A stretch of 64,000 nt of DNA from Chloroflexota bacterium (lineage in GTDB: Bacteria; Chloroflexota; Chloroflexia; Thermomicrobiales; UBA6265), in NCBI GenBank assembly GCA_023389575.1, contig JAEWEG010000013.1:1-64000 (forward strand). Direction: 5' to 3'. The translations under genes and the position numbers were made by a program. The notes beneath the pieces are model-generated. The model ran no database searches. It saw nothing but the letters and a program-made list of their open reading frames with translations, and was not told the origin of the DNA. Of the stretch, positions 35,134-43,103 are shown one piece after another (the stretch's first letter is position 1; each line of letters opens with the position of its first letter).

Positions 35134-35552
35134 AGCGGCAATGGGACTAGCGTCGGCTCAATGTAAGGGACGAAGACGGGGTCGATGGTCGTGATCAGGT
35201 CCACTCTGCGGCCGCAGAGGTGAGACAGCGCATTGGCGACATCCATCCGCTGGAACAAGGTGATGGGTGGATCGAATGTCACCAGCAGATCGAGGTCGCT
35301 GTCGGGACGCGCCTCACCTCGGGCCACGCTTCCAAACAGGAAGGCCTTCGTAATCCCATGCGCGCGAAGCTCGGCCAGGAACCTGGGCGTGATCTCTGTG
35401 GGAAGTGTTTGAGACTGGCTTCGCGTGGTTATGATCGATACCTCCGAATGGCCGACAGGGCATTGAGCGCGCGTGCGGGCGCCTCCTCCATGACGGCCGG
35501 GCAGAATTTGAGCGATGATTCGCTTGACTGGGTGTTTCCCCTGGAACCGCAT
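35130..35552 (-). CDS. mntA: MntA-like minimal nucleotidyltransferase antitoxin
   Basis: Up to 140 residues. The nucleotidyltransferase signature GSVARGEARPDSDLDLLV (GSx10DxD) is clear, followed by FQRMDVANALSHLCGRRVDL. In characterised pairs MntA adds AMP to HepT and blocks its RNase activity. The only standard in-frame start is ATG 35552, giving about 45 unusual N-terminal residues. A GGAGG site at about 35440 precedes only ATC/ATA codons, which makes the real start doubtful. Its stop overlaps the hepT start by 4 nt, as expected for the pair. Confidence 0.8.
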   Translation of the reverse strand: MRFQGKHPVKRIIAQILPGRHGGGARTRAQCPVGHSEVSIITTRSQSQTLPTEITPRFLAELRAHGITKAFLFGSVARGEARPDSDLDLLVTFDPPITLFQRMDVANALSHLCGRRVDLITTIDPVFVPYIEPTLVPLPL

Positions 35553-35569
35553 ACGAATTGTCGAGGCTC

Positions 35570-36190
35570 ATGGCAGACGCTGATTCCACCCCATCTCCGG
35601 GTTCGCTTCAATTGGCCCACCAACGGGCAACAATTGAAGAGACCCGCCTTCATTCCATAATCACACATGAGGAGGCGGTGCTCATCAATGGGGTAACCGG
35701 GGATGTCATCTGGCGGAAGCGTGGCCAGGCTTCATCGATTGAATTCAACGATGACGAGATCGCACAAATGCGAGGGCATGTGTTGACGCATAACCATCCA
35801 CGGGGATGGCGCTATTCGGCTGATGACCCGCGACGAAGCGGGAGTTCATTTTCCAGTACGGACGTAGCGATGGTGGTGGCGGGCCAGTTGGCGGAGATGA
35901 GAGCGGTAAGTCCGAGGTATCTGTATCGTATTCAACCACCCGCCCATACTGATGGAAGCTTCCAGGCACAATACTTCCGAAACTACATCGCCTCCATGTC
36001 CTATCCAGAGGTGCATTTTCAGGTCCTGTTATATGCGGATGTCGTTCGGGACCGTCTGCGAAACCGGGTGAGTTCCCCGGAAGATCCGCTTACGCAGGCG
36101 GAGTCTGAGTCAATTCTCTGGCATGAGGTGGTGACGATGGTGGTCGCCAGCTGGGGTGTAAACTACGAGCGAAAGGAGTGGATTTCATGA
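35570..36190 (+). CDS. JAB/MPN-like putative metalloprotease
   Basis: 206 residues from ATG 35570. The zinc-site motif of JAB folds appears as HNHPRG followed, after an insertion, by SFSSTD; a preceding acidic stretch (HEEAVLINGVTGDVIW) could give the Glu. RadC, deubiquitinase-like and some phage or polymorphic-toxin proteins use this site. The C-terminal half is helical and unrecognised. The next small gene starts inside its stop codon (ATGA). It lies divergent from MntA-HepT, in an accessory patch. Confidence 0.68.
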   Translation: MADADSTPSPGSLQLAHQRATIEETRLHSIITHEEAVLINGVTGDVIWRKRGQASSIEFNDDEIAQMRGHVLTHNHPRGWRYSADDPRRSGSSFSSTDVAMVVAGQLAEMRAVSPRYLYRIQPPAHTDGSFQAQYFRNYIASMSYPEVHFQVLLYADVVRDRLRNRVSSPEDPLTQAESESILWHEVVTMVVASWGVNYERKEWIS

Positions 36191-36402
36191 TTACCGATCC
36201 CCCTTCGGCCAAAGGACTTGATTTAGGCCCTGAAAGCGACCCGGAATGGTTCATGGCACAGGCCTCGCCACCCCCCGACCAGATAGATCCAGCGGTTACC
36301 AAGGATCCAATCCTGCGAGCCCTGTTGATTGAGCGTCGTCGCGCGGCGGGTCTTTCCGACTACCCTACTGGCAACGATCGGCGTCGATCGGCGGCCGACT
36401 GA
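36187..36402 (+). CDS. Small hydrophilic protein coupled to the JAB gene
   Basis: 71 residues from ATG 36187, which overlaps the JAB stop by 4 nt; AAGGAG lies about 8 nt upstream. It is proline-rich and acidic at first (ESDPEWFMAQASPPPDQIDP) and basic at the end (ERRRAAGLSDYPTGNDRRRS). No family recognised. The overlap implies translational coupling and a joint function. Confidence 0.68.
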   Translation: MITDPPSAKGLDLGPESDPEWFMAQASPPPDQIDPAVTKDPILRALLIERRRAAGLSDYPTGNDRRRSAAD

Positions 36403-36454
36403 CTCATGTCCCCATCCACAAGTTCCGAATCTTGTGCCCGCCTGGCTTCCCGGT

Positions 36455-37747
36455 CTAATCGGCGCCGGCGGGGGAGACGGAGACGACCTCGGGGCGTTCG
36501 CGGCGGGAGCCGCGGTTGATGGCCAACGCCATGCCGGCGGCGACCAGGCTGAGGTAGCCCGCGCCGGTGAAGGCCAGCACGTAGTCGCCCTGCGTTGTCC
36601 GCAGCCAGCCGGCCGCGTAGGCCGCCGAGGCCGCGCCAAGCTGGTGGGCCGCGAAGATCCAGCCGTAGACCAGGGCGGATTGCGCCACCCCGAACGACCG
36701 CGTCGCGAGCGCGATGGTGGGCGGCACCGTCGCCACCCAGTCCAGCCCGTAGAACACGATGAAGGCGATGATGGCGAAGCGCGGCAGGTCGAAGGCGAAC
36801 GGCAGCAGGATCAGCGAGAGTCCGCGCAGGCCGTAGTAGGCAAACAGCAGGCGGCGCGGGTCGAACCGGTCGGTCAGCCAGCCGGAGGCGGTGGTGCCGA
36901 CGATGTCGAAGATGCCGATCAGGGCCAGCATGTTCGCGGCGGCGATCTCGGTCATTCCATGGTCGATGCCGGCCGGGATGAAGTGGGTGCCGATCAGGCC
37001 GTTGGTGGTCGCCCCGCAGATGAAGAAACTGCCGGCCAGCAGCCAGAACGCGCTCGATCCCACCGCCAGCTTCAGGCTGCCGAAGGCCATCGCGATGGGG
37101 TTGCGCCGTTCGGGCGGCGGGGGCTCCTCGCCGGTGGCGCCGTAGCGTAGCAGCCCCACGTCCTCCGGCCGGTTGCGGGCGAACACGAGAACCAGCGGGA
37201 TCACCAGCACGGTCGCCACCGCGATCGCGATCGACACCGCCTGCCAGCCGTGGCGCGAGGCCAGCCAGGCCAGCACCGGCAGGAACACGAGTTGCCCGGT
37301 GGCGCTGGCGGCGGTCAGCACGCCGATCACCAGCCCACGCCGGGCCATGAACCACCGGTTGGCCACGGTCGCCGCCAGCACGGTGGCCATCGAGCCGGTG
37401 CCGAGGCCGACCGCCACGCCCCACAGCAGGTAGAGCTGCCAGGGAGCGGTCATGAAGATGGTGAGGAAGGCGCCGATCGATATCGTCACCAGTGCGCCGG
37501 TCAGCACCTTGCGGATGCCGAACCGGTCCATCATCGCGGCCGCGAACGGCCCCATGAACCCGAACAGGATCAGGTTGATCGACACCGCCAGCGAGATCGT
37601 CGCCCGGCTCCAGCCAAACGCCTCCTGCAGGGGCACGATCAGCACGCCCGGGGCGGACCGGAACCCCGACGCCCCGATCAGCACCACGAAGGTCATGGCC
37701 GCCATGATCCAGGCGTAATGGATCCGGTTGTGGACCCTAGCCGGCAT
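36455..37747 (-). CDS. MFS transporter of a MarR operon
   Basis: 430 residues with 12 hydrophobic segments. It begins HYAWIMAAMTFVVLIGASGF and has MMDRFGIRKVLTGALV in loop 2-3 and a central loop ARNRPEDVGLLRYGATGEEP. It resembles the transporter at 9611-10921 and belongs to the same monocarboxylate-like subgroup. It overlaps the upstream MarR gene by 11 nt, so the MarR protein probably controls it. It may export a toxic compound or import an organic acid. Confidence 0.87.
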   Translation of the reverse strand: MPARVHNRIHYAWIMAAMTFVVLIGASGFRSAPGVLIVPLQEAFGWSRATISLAVSINLILFGFMGPFAAAMMDRFGIRKVLTGALVTISIGAFLTIFMTAPWQLYLLWGVAVGLGTGSMATVLAATVANRWFMARRGLVIGVLTAASATGQLVFLPVLAWLASRHGWQAVSIAIAVATVLVIPLVLVFARNRPEDVGLLRYGATGEEPPPPERRNPIAMAFGSLKLAVGSSAFWLLAGSFFICGATTNGLIGTHFIPAGIDHGMTEIAAANMLALIGIFDIVGTTASGWLTDRFDPRRLLFAYYGLRGLSLILLPFAFDLPRFAIIAFIVFYGLDWVATVPPTIALATRSFGVAQSALVYGWIFAAHQLGAASAAYAAGWLRTTQGDYVLAFTGAGYLSLVAAGMALAINRGSRRERPEVVSVSPAGAD

Positions 37748-38174
37748 GGGACACCACCTCCGCGAGTTCGCGCATCAGGCGCGCCAGCCGTTCGCCCCCC
37801 ACCATGCGCTCGATATCATCCTGCGCCGCGCGCCAGAGCGGGCGGGCCGCCTCCAGCCGCTCCCGACCGCGGGGTGTCAGCGCGATAAGGCGAGTCCGTC
37901 TGTCCTCGCCCGCCGAAAGCTCCACCAGGCCATCGCGCCGCAGTGGGGCCAGCGCCCGCGAGAGGGTGGTTCGGTCCATCACCTGGGCCCTGGCCAGGTC
38001 ACTGACGGTGAGCGGGCCGGGCGCCCGGGAGATCAGCGAGAGGAGGGAATACTGGCTGACCCCGAGCCCCACCGGCCGGAGCATCTCGTCGTAGACGCGG
38101 CTGATGGCGCGGTCGGCGCGTTTGATAGCGGTGCAGGCGCAGTGGGTTTCGGGCCAGGGGCGTTCGGCGCTCAT
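37737..38174 (-). CDS. MarR-family transcriptional regulator
   Basis: 145 residues from ATG 38174 (ATG at 38204 and 38228 are also possible). The winged-helix core is LTVSDLARAQVMDRTTLSRAL, followed by the wing AGEDRRTRLIALTPRG. A CACT segment near the start (ETHCACTAIKRADRAI) could sense redox state or metal. The 38214-38231 palindrome lies just upstream, or overlaps the longest start, and is a good operator candidate. First gene of a two-gene operon with the MFS gene. Confidence 0.85.
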   Translation of the reverse strand: MSAERPWPETHCACTAIKRADRAISRVYDEMLRPVGLGVSQYSLLSLISRAPGPLTVSDLARAQVMDRTTLSRALAPLRRDGLVELSAGEDRRTRLIALTPRGRERLEAARPLWRAAQDDIERMVGGERLARLMRELAEVVSHAG

Positions 38175-38586
38175 CGTTGTCGGTCCCGTTTGTTTCACGG
38201 TCATTCCACGGAATGCGTGTATATGCACGTATCAGTATGGGAGCGGGGTTTCTTGCAGTCAACACCCGATCGGGTGGAAATCGTATACAAAACCATTGAC
38301 ATCGTGTGCTGGAGTGGTAGCATTCCCGGATTGACAGACGATAACAGGACGCGGGAACGGTAGCTCGATCCCGCGTTTTCGTGCGACATACACCGGAACG
38401 CGACGAGCAAGGGGTGGGGCGACAGGGGATTTCGGAATCGAATCAGGGCGGAGAATCGCCGGAACGGCAAGGGTTTCCGGTATTTGACCACTATCGCACC
38501 GGGACCATCCGGTTGCCCGAACGCGGGAACCAACCGGTACACGTCGATCAAGCGGTACCACACACGGCCATTGGGACAATCGCAAA
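38175..38586. other. Divergent spacer between MarR and Rieske genes
   Basis: About 410 bp without a credible gene. Besides the MarR-type palindrome (38214-38231), I see no further structure that I can support. Confidence 0.45.
38214..38231. promoter_or_regulatory. Candidate MarR operator
   Basis: TGCGTGTATATGCACGTA is an 18-bp imperfect palindrome (14 of 18 positions match its own complement). Its size and place just upstream of the MarR start suit an autoregulated operator. Confidence 0.5.
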
Positions 38587-38985
38587 ATGTCAGAATCCAA
38601 CATTCCGAGTACGACAACCCGGGCACGAACGCCCAAGCAACAGTGGCCCGTGGCCGCCGTCGCCGATCTTCCACCGGGTGAGAAGGTCCTCGTCACCATC
38701 AAGGAGCGCTCGGTTGGGGTGTTCAACGTCAATGGCGAGTACATCGCCGTGTTGAACATCTGCCCGCACGAACTCGCGCCCGTCTGTCTTGGCCGCGTTG
38801 GCGGCACCACCGTGCCATCGCCTCCTGGCGAATACCGCTGGGGGCACGAGGGGGAGATCCTCGCCTGCCCCTGGCACGGGTGGGAGTTCGACCTCACCAC
38901 CGGCGAGATGATCGCCGACGAGCGGATTCGCCTTCGCAAGTACCCGGTCGAAGTCCGCGACGGCACGGTCTACGTCACGCTTTGA
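38587..38985 (+). CDS. Rieske [2Fe-2S] ferredoxin-like protein
   Basis: 132 residues. The two cluster motifs are CPH (C59, H61) within CPHELAPVC and CPWH (C94, H97) within CPWHGWEF. That is the full Rieske ligand set, with an insertion between the two halves. No oxygenase domain is attached and no export signal is seen, so it is a soluble electron carrier or a regulatory subunit. It starts the second catabolic cluster, ahead of an amidohydrolase. A reductase partner is not in the window. Confidence 0.85.
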   Translation: MSESNIPSTTTRARTPKQQWPVAAVADLPPGEKVLVTIKERSVGVFNVNGEYIAVLNICPHELAPVCLGRVGGTTVPSPPGEYRWGHEGEILACPWHGWEFDLTTGEMIADERIRLRKYPVEVRDGTVYVTL

Positions 38986-39020
38986 ACCCGGCGCGTCGCA
39001 TACAGCCCGGTCGGAAACCG

Positions 39021-39719
39021 GTGAAGAGCATGGCGGTGTTCGAGGCGCCACCCGTTCCAGGCTGCTGGGAAGGTGGCGAGCTCATTCGCATCGTCGACCC
39101 GCTCGGGCTCCAGGTGGCCTGGGTGTCGCCGGCGCTGGCGGGCGGCATCGTTGGCTACTACGCTCGCGCATCGGCGAGCGATGCCTGGACCGAGGTGCTG
39201 GCCTGCGCGGGGCCTCGGGAAGGCCATGCTGGCTGGCGGTCGGGGAGCGAGCTCCTGCTGCGCGACGAGCATTCCCGCGCGATGGTTCCGGCCTGGGGAA
39301 GCGATGCCACCTGGAGTTTCGAATCCCGCGATCCAACCCAGACCACCGTGCGGGGAACCATCGGCGATCACGCGTTGAAGGTGGCTCTCAGTTGTATCGA
39401 CGGCGAGCTACAGATTGCCATCGAACCGGAAGACGCCGGGACGAGGGTTCCAGCCGCTGGCCTGCGATTGCATGTGGGCCAGGCGGCCGGATCGCTGGAC
39501 CGGGACGATGCCCGGAACCAGCGGCTCGAGTTCCGGAACGGGTCGGTGTCGAGTCTTTCCTACGCCCATTCACCGGGTATCGACTGCCAGGCAGGCGTAC
39601 CGGCGGAAGGCGGGGAATGCCAGGTTGATTTCGTTCCACGCGCGGGGAGCCGGGCATCGAGTCCGGCCACGCCAGTCGTTGTAACGCTGTATCCAGTACC
39701 CGCTGTCCCGGCCGGGTAA
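39021..39719 (+). CDS. Hypothetical beta-rich protein in the Rieske/amidohydrolase cluster
   Basis: About 232 residues from GTG 39021 (GGAAACC upstream) or 230 from ATG 39030. It contains repeated strand-like segments (LRLHVGQAAG, VDFVPRAGS) and no signal peptide, and has the look of a small carbohydrate-binding or aldose-epimerase-like barrel. I do not recognise the family. It lies between the Rieske protein and the amidohydrolase on the same strand and probably belongs to the same pathway. Confidence 0.65.
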   Translation: MKSMAVFEAPPVPGCWEGGELIRIVDPLGLQVAWVSPALAGGIVGYYARASASDAWTEVLACAGPREGHAGWRSGSELLLRDEHSRAMVPAWGSDATWSFESRDPTQTTVRGTIGDHALKVALSCIDGELQIAIEPEDAGTRVPAAGLRLHVGQAAGSLDRDDARNQRLEFRNGSVSSLSYAHSPGIDCQAGVPAEGGECQVDFVPRAGSRASSPATPVVVTLYPVPAVPAG

Positions 39720-39783
39720 GCCCGGGTCATTCACGACGTCGTAGGTCATAAGTTTCACCGGGCACTCAGGAGGTGCGCATATC

Positions 39784-40899
39784 ATGGCAGCCAAGACAGC
39801 CGCGATCGATACGGATATCCACAATACGCTCGAACGTCACCTGATCCTGGAGTACCTGGAGGAGCCCTGGCGCACGCGCTACGCCTCCGGCAGCGCCGGT
39901 CCGGGCGCGCTCGGCTACTGGAATCCCAATGGGGTGATGCGCTCCGACGCGGTGATGCCGGACGGCTCGCGCATCGAGAGCGATCCGATCAACCTCGCCC
40001 GCGAGTACCTCGATCCCTTCAACCTTGAGTACGCCGTGCTGAACCCGAACGGCATGCACCTCGGCCTGTCGCCAGAGCCGGACTGGGCCGCCGCGCTGAT
40101 CAGCGCCCACAATGACGTGACGGTGAACCACTGGCTGCCGGCCGACGAGCGCTACCTGGGCTCGATCATGGTGTCGCAGGCCGACCCGCTGCTGGCCGCG
40201 AAGGAAATTCACCGCCTGGGCGATCATCCACGGATGGTACAGGTGCTGATGGGCAGCGGCGCCCGCTTCCCCATGGGGCAGCGCTACTACGACCCGATCT
40301 ACGAGGCCGCCGTGCAGTACGACCTGCCGGTCACCATCCACCCCGGCACCGAGGGCAATGGCGTTTCGGGGCCGACCACGCCCGCCGGGTTCGCCAGCAG
40401 CTACCTGGAGTGGCACACCAACCTGGCCAGCAACTACATCGCCCACCTGGTGAGCCTGGTGCTGGAAGGCACCTTCGTGAAGTTCCCAACATTGAAGTTC
40501 GTGATGCTTGAAGGGGGCGTTTCCTGGCTGCCGCCGATCATGTGGCGGCTGGACAAGAACTGGAAGGCCCTGCGCCAGACCGTTCCCTGGGTCACCCGCC
40601 TGCCAAGTGAAATCGCTCAGGAACATATCCTGATGAGCACCCAACCGATCGAGGAACCGGAGAACCCCGAGCATTTCAAGCAGATGCTTGGCATGTTCGA
40701 TGCCAACCGCATGCTCATGTTCTCCAGCGACTATCCGCATTGGGACGGCGACACTCCCGACTTCGCCGCCCGTTCGTTCCCCAAGGAGATGCGACACAAC
40801 ATCATGAGCGAAAACGCGCGGGCACTGTACAAGCTCCCGCCGCGCAAGGAGGAGTCGCTGGTCGAGGCTGGAAGCCAGCCGGCCATGAACGCCGACTAA
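39784..40899 (+). CDS. Amidohydrolase family 2 protein (metal-dependent decarboxylase/hydrolase)
   Basis: 371 residues of the amidohydrolase_2 fold (ACMSD-like). Metal-site motifs are IDTDIHNT at the start (DxH), TIHPGTEGN (His) and SSDYPHWDGD (Asp) near the end. The AMSTQPIEEP-like region before it is typical of the family. Start ATG 39784 with GGAGGTG upstream. Such enzymes decarboxylate or hydrolyse aromatic or heterocyclic acids. The Rieske protein upstream and the transporter downstream suggest uptake and breakdown of one substrate. Confidence 0.85.
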   Translation: MAAKTAAIDTDIHNTLERHLILEYLEEPWRTRYASGSAGPGALGYWNPNGVMRSDAVMPDGSRIESDPINLAREYLDPFNLEYAVLNPNGMHLGLSPEPDWAAALISAHNDVTVNHWLPADERYLGSIMVSQADPLLAAKEIHRLGDHPRMVQVLMGSGARFPMGQRYYDPIYEAAVQYDLPVTIHPGTEGNGVSGPTTPAGFASSYLEWHTNLASNYIAHLVSLVLEGTFVKFPTLKFVMLEGGVSWLPPIMWRLDKNWKALRQTVPWVTRLPSEIAQEHILMSTQPIEEPENPEHFKQMLGMFDANRMLMFSSDYPHWDGDTPDFAARSFPKEMRHNIMSENARALYKLPPRKEESLVEAGSQPAMNAD

Positions 40900-40955
40900 C
40901 ACCCAGGCCGATTGCTGGGCTGGTCATCGCTTCGATATGAAGAGGGTAAGCACAC

Positions 40956-42917
40956 ATGTCTGATCGCAGAGTCACACGAAGGCGCTTCCTGCAGGGCGCG
41001 GGTGGCATCGGTTTCACCGTTCTCACGCTCGCCAACGGCGGCAAGATCGTCGCCCAGGAAGGAACCCCGGTCGCGGCTGGCAACTTCCAGGAGGCACCGC
41101 AACTCGCGGAACTGGTCGCTGGCGGGTCGCTGCCGCCGGTTGCCGAGCGGCTCCCGCTGGAACCAATGGTGGTCGAGCCAGATGCCGGCATCGGCCAGTA
41201 CGGTGGCACCCTGCGGTCCGCCCTGCTTGGCGGCAGCAACACCGGCATGATCGACCGCATCTGCGGCTACGAGGGCCTGGTGCGCTGGTCGGTCGACTGG
41301 AACGAGGTCATCCCGAACGTCGCCTCCGCCTACGAAGTCAATGAAGACAGCACCCAGTACACGTTCTCGCTGCGCCCGGGCCTGAAGTGGTCGGATGGCG
41401 CGCCGTTCACCGCCGACGACATCGTCTTCTATGTCGATGCCGTGTTGAACAACCCCACGCTTGGTGGAGGCGCCGCCAACCCGGTGACGGCCGAGAAAGC
41501 CGACGACCATACCGTGACGCTGACCTTCGAGAAGCCGGATGGCCTCTTCCTGCAGGCCCAGTGCCAAATCGCCGGACTCGTCTGGACGATCTACCCGAAG
41601 CACTACCTGAGCCAGTTCCACGAGGATTACAACACCACCAACCTCGACGAACTGGTGGCCGCGGAAGGCGTGGAGGACTGGGCGACCCTGTTCCGCACCA
41701 AGGGTGGCACCATTCCGGGCACGCCATACAACGCGCTGTGGAGCAATCCCGAACTGCCACGCCTGCACGCCTGGCAAATCGTGGAGCCCTATGGCGAAGG
41801 GACCAGGGTCACGCTCACCCGCAACCCGTACTACTTCAAGGTCGATCCGGAAGGCAACCAGCTTCCGTACATCGACGCGGTGAACTTCGAAGTGCTCCAG
41901 GATGAGGAAGTACTTCTGCTGAAGACCACCGCCGGTGAAATCGACATGATCCAGCGCAGCATCTGCACCGTGCGGAACAAGCCGGTGCTGGCCGATTCGC
42001 GCGAGTCGGGCGGCTACAACTTCTTCGAAGCCGTGCCGTCGATCATGAACACCAACATTTACCAGCTCAACCTCACCCACAAGAACGAGGCCATTCGCGA
42101 AATCTTCCAGAACAAGGATTTCCGGATCGGGCTCTCCCACGCCATGAACCGGCAGGAAGTGCTGGACACCGTCTACGTCAGCCAGGGTGAGCCGTGGCAG
42201 GCCGCTCCGTTGCCGAGCACTCCGTACTACAACGAGGCGCTGGCCAAGCAGTACACCGAGTACAACGTGGACCTGGCCAACGAGCATCTGGACAAGGTGC
42301 TGCCGGAGAAGGACGGCGATGGCTGGCGGCTGCGCCCGGACGGCGAGCGCCTGACGTTCGTGCTCGAGGTTGCGACCGGCGGCGAGTTCCCGGAAATGCC
42401 GGACGCCGCCAACATGGTGGTCAATCACTGGCGTGAAGTTGGGATTGACGCCATCCTCAAGCCGGAAGATGGCTCGCTGATGAATACCCGCATCTCCGCC
42501 AACGACCACGACGCCAGCGTCTGGCCGGGTGGCAGCGGCATGCAGGATGCCATCATCAACCCGTACCTGTACATGCCGTGGGGCTACAACTTCTGGGGCA
42601 AGGCCTGGAACTACTGGTGGCGACCGTCCCCGAACAATGGCGCCGAGCCGCAGGAGCCGCCCGAAGCGATCAAGCAGCAGTTCGCGCTGTATGATGAGCT
42701 GACGACAACATCCGATCCGGACGAGCAGACCCGCCTGCTCAACGAGATCCTGGCGATCGCTCAGGAGAATTTCTGGGTCATTGGTCTCGGAACACCCGCG
42801 ATTGTGTATGGTATCCGGAAGAACAGCCTGAAGAACGTGCCGGATTCGATGCCGGAAGCCGCGGTCTACCCGACCCCGGGCCCCACGAATACGTCACAGT
42901 ACTACTTCGAATCCTGA
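40956..42917 (+). CDS. Tat-exported ABC solute-binding protein (family 5), copy 1
   Basis: 653 residues. A twin-arginine signal MSDRRVTRRRFLQGAGGIGF precedes a mature start near VAQEGTP. The SBP_bac_5 core (LRPGLKWSDGAPFTADDIVF and HAMNRQEVLD) follows. This family binds oligopeptides, nickel or sugars. The next gene is a close paralog (about three quarters identical by eye). The operon also supplies two permeases and two ATPases. Start ATG 40956 with AGAGGG upstream. Confidence 0.9.
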   Translation: MSDRRVTRRRFLQGAGGIGFTVLTLANGGKIVAQEGTPVAAGNFQEAPQLAELVAGGSLPPVAERLPLEPMVVEPDAGIGQYGGTLRSALLGGSNTGMIDRICGYEGLVRWSVDWNEVIPNVASAYEVNEDSTQYTFSLRPGLKWSDGAPFTADDIVFYVDAVLNNPTLGGGAANPVTAEKADDHTVTLTFEKPDGLFLQAQCQIAGLVWTIYPKHYLSQFHEDYNTTNLDELVAAEGVEDWATLFRTKGGTIPGTPYNALWSNPELPRLHAWQIVEPYGEGTRVTLTRNPYYFKVDPEGNQLPYIDAVNFEVLQDEEVLLLKTTAGEIDMIQRSICTVRNKPVLADSRESGGYNFFEAVPSIMNTNIYQLNLTHKNEAIREIFQNKDFRIGLSHAMNRQEVLDTVYVSQGEPWQAAPLPSTPYYNEALAKQYTEYNVDLANEHLDKVLPEKDGDGWRLRPDGERLTFVLEVATGGEFPEMPDAANMVVNHWREVGIDAILKPEDGSLMNTRISANDHDASVWPGGSGMQDAIINPYLYMPWGYNFWGKAWNYWWRPSPNNGAEPQEPPEAIKQQFALYDELTTTSDPDEQTRLLNEILAIAQENFWVIGLGTPAIVYGIRKNSLKNVPDSMPEAAVYPTPGPTNTSQYYFES

Positions 42918-42926
42918 CCTATTCGG

Positions 42927-42955
42927 CCGTTGCCAGAACCTCGCGCTGGCAACGG
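42927..42955 (+). terminator. Hairpin after solute-binding protein 1
   Basis: Perfect 10-bp arms CCGTTGCCAG and CTGGCAACGG with a 9-nt loop, 10 nt after the stop. It probably attenuates read-through or protects the 3' end of a highly expressed message. Confidence 0.65.
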
Positions 42956-43103
42956 TCCCCAATAAGCCAGAGGGAGGTGTACACACGCCGGGCCCGTCGC
43001 CATTCGCGCGGGTCGTCCGGAGCGAGGAAATCTTCGTGGGTCCCTATCAAGTCCAGGCATTTCGCCACACATGGGAAGCTCCCGTCTTCCCCGAGGTATC
43101 TCA

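Noticed and set aside
36187..36402. Possible ubiquitin-like partner of the JAB protein
   Set aside because: The small protein has no di-glycine end and no beta-grasp pattern, so a ubiquitin-like role is not supported.
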